From assembly GCA_036653735.1 (NCBI GenBank), contig JAVVTI010000003.1, positions 1 to 59,120 of the forward strand: DNA of 59,120 nt, in the 5' to 3' direction. The position numbers were made by a program, and so were the translations under genes. Every line of letters begins with the position of its first letter. Within the stretch, counting starts at the first letter, position 1. Positions 7,671 through 15,694 of the stretch are shown in pieces. The notes under the pieces were generated by a model. It ran no database searches, was not told the DNA's origin, and was given only the letters and a program-made list of their open reading frames with translations. This stretch comes from CAVCAD01 sp036653735. GTDB taxonomy: Bacteria > Bacillota_I > Bacilli_A > RF39 > UBA660.

Positions 7671-9854
7671 ATGAAAAAGAAAATTAAGAAAGATGATAGT
7701 AAGAAGAAGTTTCAATATACCAAAGAATTAGAAGGATTATTACTTATTCTTGTTGGACTAATAGGTTTTATTAATACAAGTGTAGTAGGTAACATAGTAA
7801 GTACTTTTGCTGTATTTCTATTTGGTAATTGGTATGTTTTAGCTCTTATATGTTCCTTAGTACTTGGTGCTTATCTTTTAGCTAAGAGAAAGAGTCCTAA
7901 TTATTTTTCAGCAAGATTAATTGGTGTATACACAGTTATTCTTTCCGTACTTATTATATCTCATTTAGAGTTTATAAAAAATACTGATAAGACAGGATTA
8001 GAAATATTAAAAATTACTATTAATAATATAATGCTATCAAGCGATAATTTTGAATTATTAAGAGATACAGGTGGAGGTATGATTGGAGCTCTATTTTCAG
8101 TTGGATTCGTTAAGTTATTTAGCTTTCAAGGTACATTAATTGTTACATCTATTTTAACTATTTTTGGTATTATTATGTTATTTAATATAAATATTGGTAA
8201 TATCTTTGTTGCTATTTTTAAACCAATTAAAAGTATATTTAAAAAGAGACCTAAAAAGAGTACATCCTTAGAAGTATATGAAGATGATGCAGTTGAGAAG
8301 GATGATGATAATAGAAAAGTTGTTATAACAAGTATTGATGATTTAGATAGAAAACCTACAGAAAGTATTATTGAAAGAAAAGAAGTATATGAAGAATTAC
8401 CTCATGCTTCTTCTAAAGAATATACATTACCCCCTGTTAATCTTCTTGATATGCCTGTTAAAAAAGGCAAAGTTAATTCTAATGAGTTTATTACAAGTAA
8501 TACAAAAATACTTGAAAGAGTACTTAATGATTTTCAGGTATATGGAAAAGTAACTGAGGTTCATGTAGGTCCTACTGTTACTCAGTATGAAATTGAATTA
8601 AAAGCAGGTACTAAAGTTACAAGGGTTCTAAGTATTAATAGGGAAATTGCGTTAGCACTTGCTGCTAAAGATGTTAGAGTTCAAGCACCAATACCTGGTA
8701 AAAGTACCATTGGTATTGAAATTCCTAATGCAGTACAAAGCGATGTTAGAATGAGAGAAATAATAGAAGGTATTCCTAAAAAATATGCTAATATTAAATT
8801 AGTAGCACCACTTGGTATGGATATTATGGGTAATATTCAGTTTGCTTTAATAGATAAGATGCCTCATTTACTTATAGCGGGTTCTACCGGTAGTGGTAAA
8901 AGTGTGTGTATTAATAATATAATTATGTCTATTTTAATGCGTTGTAAACCTAGTGAAGTAAAGTTAGTTTTAATAGATCCTAAGAAGGTAGAGCTTAATG
9001 TATATGAGGGAGTTCCTCATTTACTTAAACCTGTAGTAACAGATCCTAAAAAAGCAAGCATTACTCTTCAAAAGTTAGTTGAAGAAATGGATAATAGATA
9101 TACTTTGTTTCATGATTCTGAAACTAAAAGTTTAGATACATATAATGAGTATGTTGATAAAATTAATAAGAAACATCCTAATAGTTTAGAAAGATTACCT
9201 AGCATTCTTATTATAATAGATGAACTTGCTGATTTAATGCTTGTTGCTTCTAAAGAAGTAGAGGAGTCCATTACTAGAATTACTCAATTAGCAAGAGCAG
9301 CTGGAATATATTTAATAGTTGCTACTCAAAGACCTTCTACAGATGTAATAACAGGATTAATTAAAGCTAATATTCCATCTCGTATTTCATTTTCTGTATC
9401 ATCTGCAATAGATTCAAGGACTATTTTAGATATGTCAGGAGCAGAGAAGTTACTTGGTAAAGGAGATATGTTATTTTTACCAATGGGTGAAAATACACCA
9501 ATAAGAATACAAGGTAGTTTTGTAAGTGATGATGAAATAAAAAGAGTAGTAGATGCTGTTAAGAAAAATGGAGAACCAATATTTGATGAGTGTTTTTCTG
9601 ATAATATTCCTTTAAAAGAAAGTAGTTATGCCTCTAGTGTTGATGAAGAAGATCCGCTTTATAAAGAAATACTTTCTTTTGCTATAAAAACTGGTAAGAT
9701 AAGTGCTTCTTTAATACAAAGAAAATATCATTTAGGTTATAATAGAGCTGCTAGAATAATAGATTTATTTGAAGAAAAAGGTATTGTAGGAGCTTCATGT
9801 GGTAGTAAACCCAGAACTGTATTAGTAAAATTAGAAAATAAGGAAGAAGAGTAA
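7671..9854 (+). CDS. ftsK: FtsK/SpoIIIE DNA translocase
   Basis: Hexameric septal DNA pump that clears chromosome from the closing division site. The 727-residue product has about four N-terminal membrane helices (residues 25-185), a charged linker (about 190-270), and then the RecA-like motor: alpha/beta domain with Walker A GSTGSGKS at residues 404-411 and Walker B ILIIIDELADLM near 520, followed by TQRPSTDVITG. The C-terminal winged-helix gamma domain (from about residue 665, ASLIQRKYHLGYNRAARIIDLFEEKG) would read the orienting sequences. The linker is short, as in SpoIIIE. It stands directly behind ezrA and ahead of deoD. Confidence 0.97.
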   Translation: MKKKIKKDDSKKKFQYTKELEGLLLILVGLIGFINTSVVGNIVSTFAVFLFGNWYVLALICSLVLGAYLLAKRKSPNYFSARLIGVYTVILSVLIISHLEFIKNTDKTGLEILKITINNIMLSSDNFELLRDTGGGMIGALFSVGFVKLFSFQGTLIVTSILTIFGIIMLFNINIGNIFVAIFKPIKSIFKKRPKKSTSLEVYEDDAVEKDDDNRKVVITSIDDLDRKPTESIIERKEVYEELPHASSKEYTLPPVNLLDMPVKKGKVNSNEFITSNTKILERVLNDFQVYGKVTEVHVGPTVTQYEIELKAGTKVTRVLSINREIALALAAKDVRVQAPIPGKSTIGIEIPNAVQSDVRMREIIEGIPKKYANIKLVAPLGMDIMGNIQFALIDKMPHLLIAGSTGSGKSVCINNIIMSILMRCKPSEVKLVLIDPKKVELNVYEGVPHLLKPVVTDPKKASITLQKLVEEMDNRYTLFHDSETKSLDTYNEYVDKINKKHPNSLERLPSILIIIDELADLMLVASKEVEESITRITQLARAAGIYLIVATQRPSTDVITGLIKANIPSRISFSVSSAIDSRTILDMSGAEKLLGKGDMLFLPMGENTPIRIQGSFVSDDEIKRVVDAVKKNGEPIFDECFSDNIPLKESSYASSVDEEDPLYKEILSFAIKTGKISASLIQRKYHLGYNRAARIIDLFEEKGIVGASCGSKPRTVLVKLENKEEE

Positions 9855-9859
9855 GTATT

Positions 9860-10573
9860 ATGAGTACACATATTAATGCTTTAAAAGAAGATATTTCTCC
9901 TATTATACTTATGCCTGGAGATCCTTTAAGAGCTAAAATGATAGCGGATGTTTACTTAAAAAATGTAAAAATAGTTAATTATATACGAGGTAATACAGCT
10001 TATAGTGGTTATTATAAGAATAAGTTTATTACTATTTTTCCTAGTGGAATGGGTATTGGTAGTATGGGAATATATTCCTATGAATTATTTAATGATTATA
10101 ATGCTCAAATAATTATTAGGATAGGTACAGCAGGAAGCTATAAAGATGATGTTTTAATAGGGGATGTTTTTTGTATAACAAAAACTTTTTCTAATAGTAA
10201 TTATGCAAGTGAACTATTTAATATAAAAGCTAATACAATAGAATCAAGTGAACTTTTAAATGAAAAAATAGTAAGTGAAGCTAAAGAAGAAAATATAGAT
10301 TTACATACTACTAAAGCCTTTACTGTAGAAGCATTCTATGGTAATTATAATAATCATATTAAAAAAGCTATAAGACATAATCTTTTACTTGCTGAAATGG
10401 AAAGTTTTGCTTTATTTGCAAATGCTATGTTTTTTGGAAAACAAGCTACTTCTATTTTAACTGTATCTGATATTATAGGAAAAACTAAACAAGTATCTCT
10501 AAGTAGTGAAGAAAGAGAGAAAAAACTTACTAATATGATAGAACTAGCTCTTAATACTGTATATAAATTATAA
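9860..10573 (+). CDS. deoD: Purine-nucleoside phosphorylase, DeoD type
   Basis: Phosphorolysis of purine (deoxy)nucleosides to base plus (deoxy)ribose-1-phosphate, for nucleoside salvage. The 237-residue protein has the phosphate site MPGDPLRAKMIAD, GMGIGSMGIYSYEL, the IRIGTAG motif, and the substrate-site MESFALFANA with the conserved Met-Glu that binds ribose. An SDII(G) segment near residue 203 includes the aspartate of hexameric DeoD enzymes. Length matches the family (about 235). It begins 6 nt after ftsK and is likely cotranscribed with it. Confidence 0.95.
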   Translation: MSTHINALKEDISPIILMPGDPLRAKMIADVYLKNVKIVNYIRGNTAYSGYYKNKFITIFPSGMGIGSMGIYSYELFNDYNAQIIIRIGTAGSYKDDVLIGDVFCITKTFSNSNYASELFNIKANTIESSELLNEKIVSEAKEENIDLHTTKAFTVEAFYGNYNNHIKKAIRHNLLLAEMESFALFANAMFFGKQATSILTVSDIIGKTKQVSLSSEEREKKLTNMIELALNTVYKL

Positions 10574-10605
10574 TATAATGTTATAATAAATAAGAGGTGC
10601 AAATA

Positions 10606-11856
10606 ATGGAATATAAAAAGATTAGTATTAATAATACTGATATAAATTTAGTTAATACCAAAAGATTTAAAACTATTGGTATTACTTTATTTTTATATAA
10701 AGATTTTAACAAGGATGATATAGAGTATTTAAATCTTCTTTCTAAAATACTTATTTATAGTACTAAGAAATATAATACTAAAAACAAATTTAATACTGAG
10801 ACAGAAGAATTATATAATATTAATTTTATATCTAGAGTAACATGTATATCTAATATAGAAGTTTTTGCTCTTACTATAGAGTTTATTAATCCTTCATATA
10901 CAGAAGCACTTATGTATAAGAAAAGTATTAACCTATTTAAAGAAGTCATATTTAATCCTAATGTAGTAGATAATTCTTTTGAAGAAGATACTTTTAATTT
11001 AATTAAAAGAAATATTATATATGCATTAAGAAGTAAAAAAGATAATACTCAGAAATATGCATATGATAGGTATAAAGAAATCATGTTTGAAGGTTTACCT
11101 AACTCTTATTCTTTATCTGGAAAAGAAGAAAATTATGATAAAATTAATAGTAAAAATTTATATTCTTTCTATAAAAAGATATTTACTTCTTTTAACTTAT
11201 CCTTATCAGTAGTTGGTAATATAGATGAGGATATCTTATTAAATAGTTTAAAGCCATTTATAAATAAATTTAGTAAAATAAAAGTTCCTATTAACTTTCA
11301 ATTACCTTCTACAGATAAAAAATTTATTAAAAAAGAAGAAGAAACCTCATTTAATCAATCTCATTTATTAATAGGATATGATTTTTCACCCCTTACTTTT
11401 TTTGAAACTAAATATTGTTTATCTCTATATAATATAATATTGGGTTCTATGGGTAATAGTGTTTTATTCAATATAGTAAGGGAAAAGTATAGCCTTTGTT
11501 ATAGTATTGGAAGTTCATTTACTTCATATAATCCATCTATTACTATTTTATCATCCATTAGTAGTGTCTCCTATGAGAAAGCAATAGATGCTATAAATGA
11601 ATCACTTAGTATTATGAGTGATACAGATAAAATAAAAGATTTATTATCATCCGCCAAGAAAACATCTAGTATTTATATAAATAATATTTATGATGATTAT
11701 TTCGCATTAGGTGAGTTTTATTTCTTAAAAAATATTACTAAGATGGATGATTTAGAAGTAAGAAAAAAACTATATGATTCAGTCACTACTCAAGATATAG
11801 TAAATATTAATAAAAAAATGAAACAAAAAGTAATATACTTTTTAAGGGGTAAGTAA
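10606..11856 (+). CDS. yfmF: M16 peptidase-like protein YfmF (inactive partner)
   Basis: The protein (416 residues) has the two-domain insulinase/M16 fold but no HxxEH zinc motif in its N-terminal half, so it is likely a non-catalytic half of a pair with the next gene. The pattern equals the Bacillus YmfF/YmfH pair, which also follows spoIIIE/ftsK and is annotated in databases as associated with EF-P 5-aminopentanol modification. A C-terminal R/Y segment (IVREKYSLCYSIGSSF) matches the substrate-binding part of M16 proteins. An in-frame GTG at 10597 lies inside the SD (AAGAGGTG), so the ATG at 10606 is the start. Confidence 0.85.
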   Translation: MEYKKISINNTDINLVNTKRFKTIGITLFLYKDFNKDDIEYLNLLSKILIYSTKKYNTKNKFNTETEELYNINFISRVTCISNIEVFALTIEFINPSYTEALMYKKSINLFKEVIFNPNVVDNSFEEDTFNLIKRNIIYALRSKKDNTQKYAYDRYKEIMFEGLPNSYSLSGKEENYDKINSKNLYSFYKKIFTSFNLSLSVVGNIDEDILLNSLKPFINKFSKIKVPINFQLPSTDKKFIKKEEETSFNQSHLLIGYDFSPLTFFETKYCLSLYNIILGSMGNSVLFNIVREKYSLCYSIGSSFTSYNPSITILSSISSVSYEKAIDAINESLSIMSDTDKIKDLLSSAKKTSSIYINNIYDDYFALGEFYFLKNITKMDDLEVRKKLYDSVTTQDIVNINKKMKQKVIYFLRGK

Positions 11857-11861
11857 AAACT

Positions 11862-13127
11862 ATGAAAAAAATACAATTAAAAAGTTTAGATGAAACAATT
11901 TTATATGAAAAATTACCTTGTGGATTAGAAGTCTACTTACTTAATAGAATAAATAGTAAAAACTTTTATGCAAGCATTAGTACTAAGTATGGTTCTAGTA
12001 CTATCAAATATAAGAATAATGATAAAGTTTATGATATTATTCCTGGTTCAGCTCATTTTCTTGAGCATAAAGTTATGAATTATACTAGTAATAAAAAAGC
12101 ATTTGATATGATGAATAACCTTGGATCTCTTGCAAATGCGTATACAACTGATAATTTAACTAATTATAATATTTTTGGTAATGTAAGGTTAGAAGAAAAC
12201 TTATCGTTACTTTATGATTTAGTTATGAATGCTTCATTAACAGAAGCTTCTGTTAATAGTGAAAAAGGTATAATTAAAGAAGAAATAAGTACAAATGATG
12301 ATGATATACCTTCATTATTATATACTTTATTAAATAGAAATATGTTTCACTCTTCTTACTCAGTTAATCATACTTTAGGTGAAACAAGTGATATTGATAA
12401 AATGGATGCTAAAGATTTAATGAGAATATATAATGATTTTTATAATCTAAATAATATGTTTACAGTAGTAACAGGATCTTTTAATGAAGAAGAAATACTT
12501 AATCATATTAAATCTTATTTTAAAGATTATAAGAATAAACCATACAATATTAAGAAGATTATTAAAAAAGAAAAAGATGATGTGAAAGTTGTTTATAGTG
12601 AGATTGAAAAGAATATAAACCTATATAAAGTTATATATGGTATTAAAATAAATACTAAGATTTTTTCAGGTATTAATAAAGTAGAAATAGATAACTATAT
12701 ATCTATTATTTTAGATGCTACCTTTGGACAAACAAGTTATTTAAGACAGTCTTATCTACAAAATGAATACTTTATATCACTTAATGCTGATTATAAAATA
12801 ATAGATAACCACTTATTAATATTTATTACAGCATCAACAAATAAACCTGATCAATTATTACAAGCTCTTGATAATGATACTAAAAAGTTTGATATTGATG
12901 AGAAAACATTTGAAAGAAAGAAAAAGGTAATACTTAGTAATTTAATTATGTCATTTGAAACAGTAGAAGATGCAGAAGATATTATTACAACAGAAGTAAG
13001 CTGTTATAATAAAGTAATACCTTTATATGCAAAGAGAGTAAAAGATCTTAACTATAAAACTATAAAAAATATTCTTAAAAATTTTAATAATAAATATAAA
13101 TCTTCTATAAAGGTACTTATAAAATGA
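11862..13127 (+). CDS. yfmH: M16 family zinc metallopeptidase YfmH (catalytic partner)
   Basis: 421 residues with the inverted zinc motif HFLEH (in GSAHFLEHKVM, about residues 65-70) and a downstream glutamate (KGIIKEEIS, about 140-148) typical of M16 peptidases. LGSLANAYTTDNLTNY matches the family's GG-x-NA-T region. It follows its inactive partner by 5 nt and overlaps the Smr gene by 4 nt. The likely product is a heterodimer of the two proteins, with this one carrying the zinc. The substrate is not known from sequence. In Bacillus the pair has been linked to EF-P modification and swarming. Confidence 0.9.
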   Translation: MKKIQLKSLDETILYEKLPCGLEVYLLNRINSKNFYASISTKYGSSTIKYKNNDKVYDIIPGSAHFLEHKVMNYTSNKKAFDMMNNLGSLANAYTTDNLTNYNIFGNVRLEENLSLLYDLVMNASLTEASVNSEKGIIKEEISTNDDDIPSLLYTLLNRNMFHSSYSVNHTLGETSDIDKMDAKDLMRIYNDFYNLNNMFTVVTGSFNEEEILNHIKSYFKDYKNKPYNIKKIIKKEKDDVKVVYSEIEKNINLYKVIYGIKINTKIFSGINKVEIDNYISIILDATFGQTSYLRQSYLQNEYFISLNADYKIIDNHLLIFITASTNKPDQLLQALDNDTKKFDIDEKTFERKKKVILSNLIMSFETVEDAEDIITTEVSCYNKVIPLYAKRVKDLNYKTIKNILKNFNNKYKSSIKVLIK

Positions 13128-13378
13128 GTACTATATTTACTGAAAACTTACCACACTTAGATGTGCATGGATTAGATAGAATAACTACTATTATGTTACT
13201 TAAAGATTTTATTAACGATAATATAATACTTAAAAATAAATATATAGTTGTTGTTCATGGTAAGGGTACAGGTGCTCTTAAAGAAGAAATAACTGCCTAT
13301 TTAAAAAGATGTAAAAATATCAAATCATATTATTTAAGCAGCTATAATATAGGACAAACTATAATAGAACTTTTTTAA
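13124..13378 (+). CDS. Stand-alone Smr-domain protein
   Basis: 84 residues forming only the small MutS-related (Smr) domain: the LDVHG motif (residues 13-17) and VVHGKGTGALK (residues 43-53), the two signatures of this nicking or RNA-cleaving fold. It is not attached to a MutS2 body, and no mutS2 is in the window. It overlaps yfmH by 4 nt (ATGA) and precedes rsmE by 12 nt. Such lone Smr domains occur in many bacteria. Whether it acts on DNA or on mRNA in ribosome rescue cannot be decided here. Confidence 0.85.
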   Translation: MSTIFTENLPHLDVHGLDRITTIMLLKDFINDNIILKNKYIVVVHGKGTGALKEEITAYLKRCKNIKSYYLSSYNIGQTIIELF

Positions 13379-13390
13379 AGGAGGTAAGAA

Positions 13391-14098
13391 ATGCATCAAT
13401 ATTTTGCAAACAATAAAGTAAATAATAAAATCATATTTAGTAAAGAAGATTATAATCATATTAAAAATGTTATGCGTTATAAACCTAAAGATATGGTCTA
13501 TGCTGCGTATGATAATGTAAGATATATTTGTGAGTTTTCACCATTACTTGATACAGCTGATATTATATCTATAGATGAGATAAAAAAGTCAAAAAGGATT
13601 ATTAATGCATACATACCTTTACTTGAAGAAAATAAAATGTCATTTGTACTTCAAAAAGCCTGCGAACTTGGTGTAACCAATATAACTGTAGTTATGTTTT
13701 CTCATGGTAAATATAAGTTAGATAATACCTCTATTAATAAAAAACTAAAAAGATGGAATGAAATATTAAGAAATGCTTCTATGCAGTCACAAAGATTAGA
13801 TATTCCCTCATTACTTGGATGCATAAATATTGATAAAATAAATAAAGTTACTGGAGTAAATATTCTTTGTTCTCTTGACAAGTCCAGTGTAAAACCTCTT
13901 AATACAGTATTAACAAACAAAAATATATATGATATAGTTAACATAGTTTATGGACCAGAAGGTGGAATAAGTAAAGATGAAGAAGATTTTTTAGTTAAAC
14001 AAAACTTCATTAAAACATCTTTATCTTCTAGTGTACTAAGAACTGAAACTGTTCTTATATACTTAATGTCTGTAATAAATTATCTGGAGGAATTATGA
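13391..14098 (+). CDS. rsmE: 16S rRNA m3U1498 methyltransferase RsmE
   Basis: Methylates N3 of U1498 in 16S rRNA using SAM. The 235-residue protein has the N-terminal PUA-like part (MHQYFAN; HIKNVMRYKPKD) and the SPOUT C-terminal domain with QKACELGVTNI, the SQRLDIPSL region, and the knot motif VYGPEGGISKDEE followed by SLSSSVLRTETVLIYLMSV. This is the full family signature at the normal length. The SD AGGAGG is strong. It overlaps the following membrane protein by 4 nt (ATGA). Confidence 0.95.
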   Translation: MHQYFANNKVNNKIIFSKEDYNHIKNVMRYKPKDMVYAAYDNVRYICEFSPLLDTADIISIDEIKKSKRIINAYIPLLEENKMSFVLQKACELGVTNITVVMFSHGKYKLDNTSINKKLKRWNEILRNASMQSQRLDIPSLLGCINIDKINKVTGVNILCSLDKSSVKPLNTVLTNKNIYDIVNIVYGPEGGISKDEEDFLVKQNFIKTSLSSSVLRTETVLIYLMSVINYLEEL

Positions 14099-14610
14099 AT
14101 GATATTATAAAACTTATTTTTAATGATAAATATGTAATAATGCTAATGTGTATAATACTTCTTTTGATTCTATTAGTTATATTATATATATTAAAGATTC
14201 AAAAGAAAGAAACTATTACTGATGAAGTAACTGATAATAAAGATGTTTCTTTACCACTAGAAACTGAGTTTAAATTTGAAAATAAATATGATGATGATGA
14301 AGATACTGCTATTATAAGTGCAGATGAACTTAAAAAAGCAAGAGAAAACTATAAAGAAACATATGGAGTTTCATCTCAAGAAATAATTAGTAAGTATGAA
14401 GAAGAACAGGAACAAAAAGCTGTTATAAGTTATGAAGAACTTCTAAAAAACGCTTCTTCATTAAAGAATTCTTTTAAAGAACCTAATAAAACTATATTAA
14501 ATAATATAGTAATAAATGAAGAACCAAAAGATATAAAGAAAGTAAATAATTATATAGAAGAAGAATTGTTTTTAAAAACTATTAAAGACTTTAGATTAAA
14601 TTTAAAATAA
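14095..14610 (+). CDS. Unknown single-pass membrane protein with acidic cytoplasmic tail
   Basis: I do not recognise a family. The 171-residue product has one strongly hydrophobic helix (about residues 12-34) followed by KIQKKE, giving an N-out, tail-in topology, and a long E/K/D-rich tail. Two related segments occur in the tail, AIISADELKKA and AVISYEELLKNA, about 45 residues apart, and may be repeated short binding motifs. It overlaps rsmE by 4 nt and so is part of that operon. A scaffold or adaptor role is possible but not shown. Confidence 0.75.
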   Translation: MNDIIKLIFNDKYVIMLMCIILLLILLVILYILKIQKKETITDEVTDNKDVSLPLETEFKFENKYDDDEDTAIISADELKKARENYKETYGVSSQEIISKYEEEQEQKAVISYEELLKNASSLKNSFKEPNKTILNNIVINEEPKDIKKVNNYIEEELFLKTIKDFRLNLK

Positions 14611-14630
14611 ATCAACAAATAAATTAATAA

Positions 14631-14660
14631 TTGACATAAGTACTAGTTTCATGGTATAAT
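14631..14660 (+). promoter_or_regulatory. Strong sigma-A-type promoter
   Basis: TTGACA, 18-bp spacer, TATAAT. Drives the following unknown gene at 14694. Confidence 0.8.
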
Positions 14661-14693
14661 ATATCATATTTACAGGGGGAAGGGATAGTAATT

Positions 14694-15242
14694 ATGAATA
14701 TATTATTAATGTATATAGCTTTTCAATTATGGACTAATTCTGTAGGATTAACAGCTCTTTATAGTTTAAAACCTACTATTAATAAAAGAATAAGTGATAA
14801 AGGATATTATTTAAGTAAAAATACTAAAAATATAAAAGATGCTTTAATGCTTTTTGTACCTTTTTATTTCTTAAGTAAGGGATTATCTTTAGCTTATAGT
14901 GAATCAAATATAGATAAATATGTAGATGATCTTATTAAATGTCATAAACTAAGAAGTAAGAATATTGTAAATGATGATAACGCAGATGTTGATAATGTAT
15001 ATAAAATATATAAAAAAGAGTTTAGTGAATCAGAACTAAACTATACGTATAAAGCACAAAATAGAGAAGTATTTAAATCTCATAGAGAAAAAGAAATTAA
15101 TCCTTTTGTAGAAGAAACACCTAAAAAAGTTGTATCTATTAATGACCTAGTAGATTATGTTAATGATTTACCTGTTGAACAAATAGAAGAAATACAAAGT
15201 AGTCTTGATGAGTTTAAACTTGCTAAGAAAAAAATAGCATAA
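14694..15242 (+). CDS. Unknown protein with N-terminal membrane segments
   Basis: 182 residues with no family I recognise. Hydrophobic stretches at about residues 1-25 and 47-64 suggest one or two membrane passes. The rest is charged and helical, with a C-terminal region (VSINDLVDYVNDLPVEQIEEIQ) that could form a small helical domain. It has its own consensus promoter and a purine-rich SD (GGGGGAAGGGA), implying good expression. It lies between the rsmE operon and the thrS T-box without coupling to either. Confidence 0.75.
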   Translation: MNILLMYIAFQLWTNSVGLTALYSLKPTINKRISDKGYYLSKNTKNIKDALMLFVPFYFLSKGLSLAYSESNIDKYVDDLIKCHKLRSKNIVNDDNADVDNVYKIYKKEFSESELNYTYKAQNREVFKSHREKEINPFVEETPKKVVSINDLVDYVNDLPVEQIEEIQSSLDEFKLAKKKIA

Positions 15243-15248
15243 TTATTT

Positions 15249-15487
15249 TTGACAAGAATATAAATATGTGTTAGTATTAATTAGTAAAACATGATAAGGA
15301 CATGGTTATATATAAGTGTTTAAAAGAGAGTTAGCATTTTGGTGTAAGCTAATAAACATTATATATAATTACTACCTTTGATAAGTGATGTTAAAAGCAT
15401 CCGGTTTAAACCGTTATATTTTATAATAAGTTAAATAAAGGATGGTACCGTGCGTAAGCACTCCTTAGGTGTCATTCTTTTTATTTT
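15249..15487 (+). promoter_or_regulatory. Threonine T-box leader with promoter and terminator/antiterminator
   Basis: Promoter TTGACA (15249)-17 bp-TAGTAT. The leader has Stem I (GGUUAUAUAU of the 5' side pairing with AUAUAUAAUU) and an AGAGAG segment. The threonine codons ACU and ACC sit side by side at 15371-15376 just after the Stem I 3' strand, so the specifier is threonine whichever triplet is used. The T-box sequence GGAUGGUACCGUGCG lies at 15440-15454. The terminator is a 13-bp stem (AAAGGAUGGUACC with GGUGUCAUUCUUU, 15437-15449/15468-15480) followed by a U-rich tract. Uncharged tRNA-Thr should stabilise the antiterminator and turn on the small ORF and thrS. Confidence 0.92.
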
Positions 15488-15502
15488 AAGAAGGAGGAAA
15501 AA

Positions 15503-15694
15503 ATGGATAAACATAATGAAGCAGTTAGTATTGATGAAAAGATGTGTAAAATAAGATTAAGTATGAAATCTAGTAAAGATGAAGAAAGAAAAGAACTTCT
15601 TTCACAGCAACTAGAAGAATTAAAGAGTCAAAGAAAAGCATTAATGCAGCTATATGTGGATGATAATTATCATCCAAGAAAGGGAAGAAAATGA
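15503..15694 (+). CDS. Small helical protein of the thrS T-box operon (unknown)
   Basis: 63 residues, strongly charged, predicted as two helices (a heptad-like ERKELLSQQLEELKSQRKAL in the middle) with a basic tail RKGRK. I know no family. A strong SD (AAGGAGG) precedes the ATG, and its stop overlaps the thrS start (ATGA), so it is the first gene controlled by the threonine T-box and is translationally coupled to thrS. The neighbouring ThrRS lacks its N-terminal TGS domain, but this peptide does not resemble a TGS beta-grasp. It may be a leader cistron that sets thrS translation, or a small partner of ThrRS. Confidence 0.7.
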   Translation: MDKHNEAVSIDEKMCKIRLSMKSSKDEERKELLSQQLEELKSQRKALMQLYVDDNYHPRKGRK

